Source: an uncultured Duncaniella sp. (lineage in GTDB: Bacteria; Bacteroidota; Bacteroidia; Bacteroidales; Muribaculaceae). From it: a stretch of 64,000 nt of DNA. Position numbers and translations under genes: made by a program. The stretch covers positions 216,930-280,929 of the forward strand of contig NZ_CAJTMT010000001.1 in assembly GCF_910577345.1 (NCBI RefSeq), read 5' to 3'. A model generated the notes under the pieces. It was not told the origin of the DNA. It saw nothing but the letters and a program-made list of their open reading frames with translations, and ran no database searches. Of this stretch, positions 38,605-46,953 are shown piece by piece (the first letter of the stretch is position 1; each line of letters opens with the position of its first letter).

Positions 38605-41600
38605 ATGAGAAACTTTATCACATTCCTCTTTTTCTTCTGTTATATAATCTCACCAATGCAATCGAAAGCTGCGGTGACGGGCAATGAATCCGTTAAATAT
38701 TCCTCCATCCAGATCGAGGACGGTCTCTCCCAGATTTCGGTTGTCGATATTTTTCAGGATTCAAAAGGCTATTTATGGTTCGCCACACGAAATGGATTGA
38801 ACAGATATGACGGACGTGATTTCAAGGTGTTCCGTCATGAGAAGGGAAATCCCGGCAGTCTGAGCGACAACCACGTCACATCACTGGCCGAGGATAACAA
38901 TGGCAATCTATGGATTGGCACACGCCACGGACTTTCAAAACTGGACCTTTCATCCGAGAAGGTGACCGCCTACGTCGACTCTCTCGCCTACAAAATGTTT
39001 GAGGACGGTATCCGTGCCCTTGCCCTCGATGCAAACGGACGTGTGCTCATCGCCACTCCTCACGGTCTCTTCATGGCGATAGACGACGATAAGTTCGAAT
39101 CAATCCTTCCGGAAGTGAAAGGGACAATAGTGGAAGGATTGGCGGTGACAAAAGACGGTCGTATTTTCGTAGGCTCAACCACCCACGGACTCTATATCCT
39201 TAATAAGGACCACAACCCGGTCAAACATTTCGACTCCCACAACAGCTCCCTCCCGACCGATGACATCAAGGAGATTTATGAAGATTCCAAAGGCAACATC
39301 TGGCTTGCCAACTCTTCCGACGGCATGATACTTCTGGATGTGGCCACAGGTAAGAATAAGGTATTCAACTACTCAAATTCAGCACTTCCATCCAATAACA
39401 TACGCTGTTTTGCCGATGATGGAGAGCAACTCTACATAGGTACCTCGGAAGGTGTCAGCAGGATGTCGCTTAAAGATTCGGACTACAAAATCGAATTCGA
39501 GACCAACAGTCTGTCCAATTTCTCGGTATATTCAATCTTGATTGACAATGCGGGCACACGTTGGGTGGGAACATATTCCGGCGGTGTCAACTTCTACAAT
39601 CCAATCTCGAACCGCTTTGGCTTCCATCATCCGGTCAACCCTACCCAAAACTACATGAGTATTTTTGGCTCAATGGTGTATAATCCGGACAACAACCTCC
39701 TCTATATCGCGACCGAGGGACACGGATTGTTGGAATACGACATACGCAGCGAAAAATCGCGCTTCCACCTCATTGATAAATCTGACCATCAGCAAAGCAA
39801 AAACATCATCAAGTGCCTGACATATATTGACGGGAAAATCTGGTGTGGCACACCATCCGGCGAGATATTCATATTCAATCCGGAAACCGACACTTTCTCG
39901 CTGTATTTCAAGACCAATAAATGCACAATCTATTCCATTGAACCTGATTCTGACGGAAGTCAATGGATAGCAACCACATCAGACACCATAGGCATTGCCC
40001 GTCTCAAAGAAGGCAAAATCATTGAAAAAAGTTTCTCTGAAGCTAAAATTGCAATCCCGAGCGGTAGGGTCATAAAGAAAGTGTCCAAGGATGTATGGCT
40101 TTTCGGCACAAGCCGCCACGGCCTCATCAAATATGACCGCAATCGCGACGAAGTTTATCAGATTGGGGATGAAAGCGACCTAAAGAATGCCTACATCACA
40201 TCCATCGCAAAAGATAAAAGCGGAAATTCTTATTGGATCGGAACTTTCGGAAATGGATTGTTCAACTATGTTCCGGCTACAGATAATATAACTAAGGTGA
40301 AATTGTCGGAAGATGATGTACCCGTGGAAGTGTGTCAGGTCGTTCAGGACAACAGCGGGAATTTATGGATATGCACAACTGAGGGCATCACGAGCCTTAA
40401 TCCCGCATCGGGCGAACGCATGAACTATACACGCACGTCCGACATCCGTATTCAGGAATTCACAATCCACAGTGGCATTGCTCTTGAAAGCGGAGAGGTG
40501 TTCTTTTCGGGCAGCAATGGATTCATCACCTTCAATCCGGCTGAAATCAAGCGCAATGAGTATCAACCTCCAATCGTATTTACCGGCCTGTCCGTCAACA
40601 ACAAGCCGATTGAGCCTAACGACTCTCACGGAATTATCGACAACAGCATTGACGACACCGGTTCCATAACGCTTGACTATAATCAGAACAATCTCTCAAT
40701 CTCCTACGCAGCACTTAACTACATAAATCCCGAGCAGAATCAGTATGCATTCATGCTCGAAGGTGTGGACGACGATTGGGTCTATGTCGGCAACCGAAGG
40801 GAAGCTCATTATGCAAATCTGGCTCCCGGTGAGTACACATTCAAGGTCAAGGGTGCCAATAATGACGGCGTATGGAGCACCGATGCACGTTCCATAAAAA
40901 TACGCATCACTCCTCCATTCTGGAAGACATGGTATGCCTATACCTTCTATCTTCTGGCCCTCATCGGCATATCTTTCCTGATAATGTACTATATCTTCAA
41001 GAAAAAGACACTTGAACAGTCTCTGGAATACGAGCAAATGAAACAGAAACAGGCCGAAGAGTTCCATGAATCAAAGATACGCATGTTCACCAATTTCTCG
41101 CACGAACTGCGTACTCCCCTCACACTCATCGTCTCCCCTCTGCAAGAATTGCTCAAGCGCACCGACTTCAACAGCACCGTGCGCAACAAGATTTCGCTTA
41201 TCTACAATAATTCGCAGCGCTTGCAGCTTCTGGTCAACCAGCTCATGGATCTCCACAAGAACCAAGCCGGACAGATGCAGCTCAAGATAGCCAAAGACGA
41301 CATTGTGCCGTTCATGCAGGAAGTGTATTCCGCATTCAACCAGATTGCGGTAGCAAACAGCATCAGCTTCAGCTATGTCTGCAGCGAAACGTCGCTGCCG
41401 GCATGGTTCGACAAGTCACTCTTTGAAAAAGTCGCCTTCAACCTCCTATCCAATGCGTTCAAATACACCAAACCGGGCGGAGTGATTGAAATGAAAGTCG
41501 AGCCGATAGCCAACGACAATCAGCTTATCCCCGGCCAGACCCATAGTCTACCCGACATTCCCCATGATGTCCGTCTTGTCCATATAGCTGTGTCTGATTC

Positions 41601-42723
41601 AGGCCGTGGCATTCCTGAAGACGAGCTGACAAACATATTCTCTCCATTCTATCAGGTCGACGACAACAAGTCGAAGAACATTATCGGCACAGGTATCGGC
41701 CTGAGCCTCACACGCTCGATTGTCGAACTGCACCACGGTGTGATTTGGGCTGAAAACAATCCGGAAAAGGGTGCGACTTTCCATGTGATATTCCCTATTG
41801 ATAATAGTGTGTATACCGACGATGAGATTGACCACGACACGGACGAAAGAGTTGTCATGGATGTGTTCCCGCCGACAACACCGACTGCGGAATTCAAGGT
41901 TGACAAACGCTATACCGTGCTTCTCGTGGAGGACAACAAAGATGTGCGTGAATATGTGAAAGAATGTCTCGAACCATACTACAATGTGATTGAGGCCGAA
42001 GATGGACAGAGAGGCTTCGAATTGACCGCCGAACGCTATCCCGACATTGTGGTGAGCGACATCATGATGCCCGTGAAGGATGGTCTCGAACTCTGTGCGA
42101 TGATTAAGAATGACATGCGTACAGGCCACATCCCCGTCATCCTTATGACGGCGCGCTCGATGGTGATGCAGATAAAGGAAGGATTCGCGTCCGGTGCGGA
42201 CGACTATATCGTCAAACCGTTCAATATGGACATCCTGCTCTACCGCATCAAAAACATTCTTGCATCAAGAGAGAAACTGCGCAACCTCTACGGCAAGCAA
42301 TTCTCACCGGAGGCAATGGGCATAGAGATTGTTTCCTTCAATGATAAATTCACACAAAAATTCTTCAGCATCATAGAGAAAAACATCTCCAACAGTGAGC
42401 TGAACATCGAATTCATCTGCAAGGAAATCGGTCTGAGCCGTGCGAACCTCTACCGTAAGCTCAAAGCAATCACCGAGCTGTCGCCAATGGAACTGATCCG
42501 CAACAAACGCCTTGAAGTGGCCGCCAAACTCCTGTTGGAATCCGACAGTTCGGTATCAGAAATCTCAACATACGTCGGATTCAACAGCCATGCGTATTTC
42601 ACCAACTGTTTCAAGAGCACCTACGGCATGTCGCCATCAGATTTTGTGGCCAAACATAAAGCGTCAAATCAGAATTTCGAGCAGACTTTAACCGTGGAAC
42701 CCGAACCTGCGGTCTCGATGTAA
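38605..42723 (+). CDS. Hybrid two-component system regulator of the PUL
   Basis: Such proteins sense a specific oligosaccharide in the periplasm and activate PUL transcription. The 1372-residue protein has a signal peptide (about 1-22), a long periplasmic sensor of two-component-propeller repeats (about 30-640; D-x-x-G-x-L-W-I-G-T pattern repeated), a Y_Y_Y domain (about 690-770), one membrane segment (about 775-798), histidine kinase dimerisation with H833 in SHELRTP, an ATPase domain (about 930-1066; NLLSNAFKYT, DSGRGIP, GTGIGLSL), a receiver domain with D1152 in SDIMMP, and an AraC-type DNA-binding domain (about 1255-1350). It is divergent from the PL6 gene, and its last 55 bases overlap the 3' end of the PL8 gene on the other strand. 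Confidence 0.98.
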   Translation: MRNFITFLFFFCYIISPMQSKAAVTGNESVKYSSIQIEDGLSQISVVDIFQDSKGYLWFATRNGLNRYDGRDFKVFRHEKGNPGSLSDNHVTSLAEDNNGNLWIGTRHGLSKLDLSSEKVTAYVDSLAYKMFEDGIRALALDANGRVLIATPHGLFMAIDDDKFESILPEVKGTIVEGLAVTKDGRIFVGSTTHGLYILNKDHNPVKHFDSHNSSLPTDDIKEIYEDSKGNIWLANSSDGMILLDVATGKNKVFNYSNSALPSNNIRCFADDGEQLYIGTSEGVSRMSLKDSDYKIEFETNSLSNFSVYSILIDNAGTRWVGTYSGGVNFYNPISNRFGFHHPVNPTQNYMSIFGSMVYNPDNNLLYIATEGHGLLEYDIRSEKSRFHLIDKSDHQQSKNIIKCLTYIDGKIWCGTPSGEIFIFNPETDTFSLYFKTNKCTIYSIEPDSDGSQWIATTSDTIGIARLKEGKIIEKSFSEAKIAIPSGRVIKKVSKDVWLFGTSRHGLIKYDRNRDEVYQIGDESDLKNAYITSIAKDKSGNSYWIGTFGNGLFNYVPATDNITKVKLSEDDVPVEVCQVVQDNSGNLWICTTEGITSLNPASGERMNYTRTSDIRIQEFTIHSGIALESGEVFFSGSNGFITFNPAEIKRNEYQPPIVFTGLSVNNKPIEPNDSHGIIDNSIDDTGSITLDYNQNNLSISYAALNYINPEQNQYAFMLEGVDDDWVYVGNRREAHYANLAPGEYTFKVKGANNDGVWSTDARSIKIRITPPFWKTWYAYTFYLLALIGISFLIMYYIFKKKTLEQSLEYEQMKQKQAEEFHESKIRMFTNFSHELRTPLTLIVSPLQELLKRTDFNSTVRNKISLIYNNSQRLQLLVNQLMDLHKNQAGQMQLKIAKDDIVPFMQEVYSAFNQIAVANSISFSYVCSETSLPAWFDKSLFEKVAFNLLSNAFKYTKPGGVIEMKVEPIANDNQLIPGQTHSLPDIPHDVRLVHIAVSDSGRGIPEDELTNIFSPFYQVDDNKSKNIIGTGIGLSLTRSIVELHHGVIWAENNPEKGATFHVIFPIDNSVYTDDEIDHDTDERVVMDVFPPTTPTAEFKVDKRYTVLLVEDNKDVREYVKECLEPYYNVIEAEDGQRGFELTAERYPDIVVSDIMMPVKDGLELCAMIKNDMRTGHIPVILMTARSMVMQIKEGFASGADDYIVKPFNMDILLYRIKNILASREKLRNLYGKQFSPEAMGIEIVSFNDKFTQKFFSIIEKNISNSELNIEFICKEIGLSRANLYRKLKAITELSPMELIRNKRLEVAAKLLLESDSSVSEISTYVGFNSHAYFTNCFKSTYGMSPSDFVAKHKASNQNFEQTLTVEPEPAVSM

Positions 42724-44693
42724 TAGATGCCCGGCTCCTCAACGAGATATTTCCTGCCGTCAAGGTCAAGGAGTTCGCCGGTGACATAGACTGCGGCCCA
42801 ATATCCGGGTGATACTTCCGGAAGATGTATCACCTGTGCCGCACTGTCGTTGCGCAGCAGTCGGACTTCCCTTGCGGCATTGAAATTTTTCGCTCTGCTT
42901 TTATCGCAATCGGGCATGACGATATATGCGTAATTGCCGTTCCGAGGCTTTGCGCCGTGCGATAGAAGCAACTCAACGACATCGCCCTCAACATCCTTCG
43001 GGCGATACATTCTCATATTGTCATGCCATTGGCCTATACGGTGCTCCGATTTTAAGGTCAGAGGAGTGTCGCCCATAGTGATATAGGCGGTATTGTCATG
43101 GAAAATCGTTTGATGACCGCTGTAGTCCTTAGCTCCATCAATCCTCACCCATCTGCCATTTTCAAGCAATTCGAGATTACCTCTTTTGAGTCGCTGGTCT
43201 ATGGTTGTCGTGACTTCGGCAATGCTGTCACTATTAATCCCTGCACCTACACACACCACAAAGTCCGGGGCAAATATCCATGCCTTACGGGCAGTCAGTC
43301 CGTCGCGACAGAAATCCATGACCGACATTCCGCAGTCGCCAACATCTATACCTCCCACCATACCGCTTGAATTGCGCGATTTCGTAGCCCTTATGCTCGG
43401 CAACTCTTCTGATCCTTGATAGGAAGTGATACCCGGAATATTTCTCCAGTTCCAAAACGGGAATACGTTGAGATATTCATCACCTCTGACATAGTAGTAA
43501 GTTGCACCGTCGCCAAGATAGTAGCCTTTGACGTTATCCTCATTGACAAGTTCAGAGCCAATTATACGCGATGACGACATCTTCAATGTAGCCATCCAAC
43601 CGGGGGTGCGATGCACAGTGAAATCAGATGAATAGAAATGCTTGTGACCAACGAGATCATTGCTTTCCGCAGGGTATCCAGCCAGCCCCATGTCGGAAGC
43701 GACGAAAGCGGTTGCATATCCTTTATGAATCTGGGCATTATGGAATAGCTGTCGGCCAAGCGAGTTTATGTCCATGTATCGTTTCCACACCACCCATCTA
43801 TAGCCTTCGTTCATCAGCGACTCAAGAATTTCAGTCTGCCGGTCGTCAAAACGATATGATGTCCCGTCAAATAGTCTTTTGAAAAAACTCATTCCTGAGA
43901 CAAACGACATGCCATAGTTGCCAAACTGCTGCTGAGGGCCATGCTGATGGAAACTCCAGTCAGGCTGTATTCCTTCACCGGCTCCAACCCTGATTTCCGA
44001 TGCGATGGTGTCGCGGGCAGCCTTGATAAGCTCCACATCTTCCTGCATGATAGCCCGAATCAACACATTTCCGGCCAGCCACACTTTATTTTGCCCAGTC
44101 ATCTTGAACCGTGCCGCACTCATTATTTCTATGGCACCTGCCCTTTCCTCATCGGAAAGTTCGTCGTCCAACATGATAAACGCTCCTCCGAGAGTCTTTG
44201 GCACCCCGATTTCGTTTTGCCACCAGTTGAGACACTTTGGTTTCTCCTTCAGCCAATAACCGAGCGCCTTATGGATGTCGGCCTTCAACTGAGGTGACTT
44301 ATATCTTTCCGAATCCTTGGAATAATACAGCTTCGTCAGTTCAAGCACCCGTTCAGCATGGAGTTTCGGTTCCCAGCCCGATCGCTTTTTATCGGCATAA
44401 TCAATGTCACTGAAACTTCCATCCTGCTTCATCAATGCAAGGTAGCCATCAATCTTCCTAAAATCGAAGGGATATTTCTGATGCAGTTCCATGACTATCT
44501 GGTCCGACATTTCAACCTCCGGTTCTATTCTCAGAAAATCATTGTAGAGAGAATCATCAGCCGAATATGAGGGTATGAGAATCTCACGGTAGTTACTCTT
44601 AAGTTTCTCGATGTCGGAAACGGCGGGGTGACCATACGCATTAGTGACCGACAGTATTAACAGCACCGGTATGAGAAATAGTTTTTTCATCAT
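42669..44693 (-). CDS. PL8-family polysaccharide lyase
   Basis: PL8 lyases (chondroitin AC, hyaluronan and xanthan lyases) cut next to glucuronic acid. The 674-residue protein has a signal peptide, an (alpha/alpha) toroid domain (about 25-340) with LNWWQNEIGVPKTL, and beta-sandwich domains after it. N202, H251, Y260 and R314 reproduce the spacing of the catalytic residues I recall from Arthrobacter chondroitin AC lyase (Asn183, His233, Tyr242, Arg296): the His-Tyr and Tyr-Arg gaps are identical (9 and 54). The start could also be the second ATG at 44690. The gene stands alone, converging on the regulator gene with a 55-base overlap, and has its own -7 box. Without sulfatases nearby, a non-sulfated glucuronic-acid polymer is more likely than chondroitin sulfate. 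Confidence 0.92.
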   Translation of the reverse strand: MMKKLFLIPVLLILSVTNAYGHPAVSDIEKLKSNYREILIPSYSADDSLYNDFLRIEPEVEMSDQIVMELHQKYPFDFRKIDGYLALMKQDGSFSDIDYADKKRSGWEPKLHAERVLELTKLYYSKDSERYKSPQLKADIHKALGYWLKEKPKCLNWWQNEIGVPKTLGGAFIMLDDELSDEERAGAIEIMSAARFKMTGQNKVWLAGNVLIRAIMQEDVELIKAARDTIASEIRVGAGEGIQPDWSFHQHGPQQQFGNYGMSFVSGMSFFKRLFDGTSYRFDDRQTEILESLMNEGYRWVVWKRYMDINSLGRQLFHNAQIHKGYATAFVASDMGLAGYPAESNDLVGHKHFYSSDFTVHRTPGWMATLKMSSSRIIGSELVNEDNVKGYYLGDGATYYYVRGDEYLNVFPFWNWRNIPGITSYQGSEELPSIRATKSRNSSGMVGGIDVGDCGMSVMDFCRDGLTARKAWIFAPDFVVCVGAGINSDSIAEVTTTIDQRLKRGNLELLENGRWVRIDGAKDYSGHQTIFHDNTAYITMGDTPLTLKSEHRIGQWHDNMRMYRPKDVEGDVVELLLSHGAKPRNGNYAYIVMPDCDKSRAKNFNAAREVRLLRNDSAAQVIHLPEVSPGYWAAVYVTGELLDLDGRKYLVEEPGIYYIETAGSGSTVKVCSKF

Positions 44694-44745
44694 GATAAAA
44701 AGATTGATATGACTGTGGGATTGATATATCTATATGTTACTGATG

Positions 44746-44753
44746 CAAAATTA
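44746..44753 (-). promoter_or_regulatory. Possible -7 box for the PL8 gene
   Basis: On the minus strand this reads TAATTTTG, matching TAnnTTTG, 53 bases before the PL8 ATG; a TTG lies 17 bases further upstream (44771-44773). The 222-base gap is shared with the divergent TonB-receptor promoter and includes the palindrome GCAAATTTGC (44777-44786). Confidence 0.5.
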
Positions 44754-44848
44754 GATAAAAGCCTCTTCATCAACTCGCAAATTTGCGTCTTTTACTTTAT
44801 AAATTATCTCAAATTAGATATAAATAAGTCTCTTATTGATTACAGGGG

Positions 44849-44879
44849 TTGATTCCCGACATTAAGGCTCGTAAATTTG
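44849..44879 (+). promoter_or_regulatory. Promoter for the TonB-dependent receptor gene
   Basis: TTG (44849-44851), 20 bases of spacer and TAAATTTG (44872-44879) match the Bacteroidetes -33/-7 promoter layout. It lies 37 bases before the ATG at 44916. No cobalamin riboswitch is recognisable in this short leader. Confidence 0.65.
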
Positions 44880-44915
44880 CCGAAAAATTCACAATTCGAA
44901 AAATAACCTTACATC

Positions 44916-46817
44916 ATGAAAAGTAAACTGCTTCTCACGACGGCTCTCATACTTCTGGGTGGATCATCCTTCGCCCACACGTTGGACAAGGATACTATCG
45001 GTTTGAATAATGTCACCGTCCACGGTCAGGCTAAAGCCACCGTCGAGCTGCTACCTCTCAGCGTGACGACCATAACAGCCACGGAAATCGAAAACAGCAG
45101 GGAGACATCAATACTCCCTGTCCTCTCCAACAAAGTCCCCGGATTGTTTGTCAGCGAGCGTGGACTGATGGGCTTCGGTGTTTCAGGTGGTGCGGCCGGC
45201 TCAGTCAACATCCGTGGTGTCGGCGGTGGAAACAAAGTTCTGTTCATGATTGACGGACAACCTCAATGGGCATCCATATTCGGACATGCACTTCCCGATA
45301 CCTACACATCAGGAGACGTGGCCAAAGTCGAAGTCGTCCGAGGGCCATCCTCGCTTCTCTACGGTTCAAACGCGATGGGCGGTTCGGTCAACATCATCAC
45401 CCGTCACGCAACGCAGAGCGGATTCAAAGGTTCGGCAAATGCTATGTGGGGAAGCTACGCCATGCAGAAATACGGTGTAAATCTCGGATATAAAAATGAC
45501 AGGTTCAATGCCTTTGTCAATGCAACATACGAGAGTACTGACGGCACCCGTCCGCGCAGCCGGACATGGCTTGCAAGCCAGTTTGGATCTCTACAATACA
45601 AAATTTCCGGACATTGGAAAACCGGAGCCAACGTAACCATGACCGAGACATGCCCTCACAATCCGGGATCTGTCCAGGATCCTCTTATTGATATGTGGAC
45701 ACGCGTCACGCGCGGGACAGCAGCGGTGTTTGTCAACAATACCTACGCAGCAACCTCCGGTCAGCTCCAACTCTACACCAACTGGGGAAATCATAAGGTA
45801 AATGACGGTTATTCCGCCATAGGCACAGCGACAAACGGAGGCAAACCGCGTGACTATATCTTCCATTCCAAGGATTTCAATATGGGTATCAATCTCTATC
45901 AGAACATCAGTCCCTTTGAGGGCAATGTCACCTCCGCCGGTGTTGACTTTCAACACTGGGGAGGCAACACATGGAACACCATGATTGATGGCTCCGCTGA
46001 CCAACCAGGCGTAAAAGAACACGTCAACGAGGTGTCAGGCTATCTCATGACGCAACAATCCCTGCTGAACAACATCCTCTCGCTCAACGCAGGTCTGCGA
46101 TTGCAACACTCATCGCAATTCGGAAATATGCTGGTTCCGCAGGCCGGTTTCATCGTAAGAGCCATTGAGGGCAATACATTCAAATTTTCCTGGGGCAAAG
46201 GGTTCCGCAGTCCCAATCTCCGCGAACTCTATATGTATCCCCCTCACAATCCGGATCTCAAACCGGAATACCTATGGAACTACGAAGTTGAAATACGCCA
46301 GACATTTCTTAACAACCGTCTGAGCGCAGGACTTGCCCTCTTCTATATCGACGGTAAGGACATGATTCAGACAGTCAAGGAGAAAAATCCTTATACCGGC
46401 GGACAGATGCTCAACAAAAACATCGGCGATTTCCGCAATAAGGGATTCGAGATAGAGGCCAATTATTCCATCACTCCCGACCTCACCCTCTCAGCCAACT
46501 ATAGCTACCTCCACACAACCGACAATGTCCTCTACGCTCCTAAAAACAAATTAGTGGTCCAGCTCTCCTACCGTCCGGGCAACTGGCAGTTTGCATTGGA
46601 TTCCAATAGCGTATGGCATCTGCGCACGGGTGGTCCGGACGCTGAAAGCTATTCTCTGCTTGACGGCCTCGTCGGTTACAATTTCCAATTACAAAAAGGT
46701 TGCAGACTTAATGTTTTCACAAAAGTAGACAATATAACAGCTACCCGCTACGAAACAATCTATGGCTTCCCAATGCCAAGAGCCACTGCAATGGCAGGCT
46801 TCAACCTGACGTTCTGA
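44916..46817 (+). CDS. TonB-dependent outer-membrane receptor (BtuB/FepA-like)
   Basis: The protein has 633 residues: signal peptide (about 1-20), a short N-terminal segment with a TonB-box-like GLNNVTVHG, a plug domain (about 40-155; SVNIRGVGGGNKVLFMIDGQP, VEVVRGPSSLLYGSNAMGGSVNIIT) and a beta-barrel ending in NLTF with a terminal Phe. It lacks the carboxypeptidase-regulatory-like domain of SusC proteins and has the length of siderophore or vitamin receptors. The ligand (iron complex, cobalamin or another metal chelate) cannot be told from the sequence. It is divergent from the PL8 gene and probably not part of the PUL. A long inverted repeat follows its stop codon. Confidence 0.95.
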   Translation: MKSKLLLTTALILLGGSSFAHTLDKDTIGLNNVTVHGQAKATVELLPLSVTTITATEIENSRETSILPVLSNKVPGLFVSERGLMGFGVSGGAAGSVNIRGVGGGNKVLFMIDGQPQWASIFGHALPDTYTSGDVAKVEVVRGPSSLLYGSNAMGGSVNIITRHATQSGFKGSANAMWGSYAMQKYGVNLGYKNDRFNAFVNATYESTDGTRPRSRTWLASQFGSLQYKISGHWKTGANVTMTETCPHNPGSVQDPLIDMWTRVTRGTAAVFVNNTYAATSGQLQLYTNWGNHKVNDGYSAIGTATNGGKPRDYIFHSKDFNMGINLYQNISPFEGNVTSAGVDFQHWGGNTWNTMIDGSADQPGVKEHVNEVSGYLMTQQSLLNNILSLNAGLRLQHSSQFGNMLVPQAGFIVRAIEGNTFKFSWGKGFRSPNLRELYMYPPHNPDLKPEYLWNYEVEIRQTFLNNRLSAGLALFYIDGKDMIQTVKEKNPYTGGQMLNKNIGDFRNKGFEIEANYSITPDLTLSANYSYLHTTDNVLYAPKNKLVVQLSYRPGNWQFALDSNSVWHLRTGGPDAESYSLLDGLVGYNFQLQKGCRLNVFTKVDNITATRYETIYGFPMPRATAMAGFNLTF

Positions 46818-46834
46818 CAGAGGCTTATAATGGC

Positions 46835-46906
46835 AAAGCATAAATGAAACGCATGAAGATATGTTCCGGAACCGGCATCAATCTTCATGCGTTTCATTTA
46901 TGCTTT
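46835..46906. terminator. 26-base perfect inverted repeat between convergent genes (probable bidirectional terminator)
   Basis: The arms 46835-46860 and 46881-46906 are perfectly complementary over 26 bases with a 20-base loop. The outer ends carry AAAGCATAA and TTATGCTTT, so each strand has a short T-rich tail. It begins 17 bases after the receptor stop codon and ends 47 bases before the stop codon of the converging 5'-nucleotidase gene. The length is unusual for a simple terminator. Confidence 0.7.
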
Positions 46907-46953
46907 AATTCTGCCACATCAGCAGCAGAAATCAATCATTTTCTTCCGCTTAA

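Noticed and set aside
36964..44693. A chondroitin or dermatan sulfate PUL, suggested by PL6 and PL8
   Set aside because: No sulfatase and no GAG-typical companion gene is visible; the other enzymes target fucose, galactose and uronic acids.
44700..44915. Cobalamin riboswitch before the BtuB-like receptor
   Set aside because: The leader after the promoter is under 40 bases, too short for a B12 riboswitch, and no B12-box sequence was seen.
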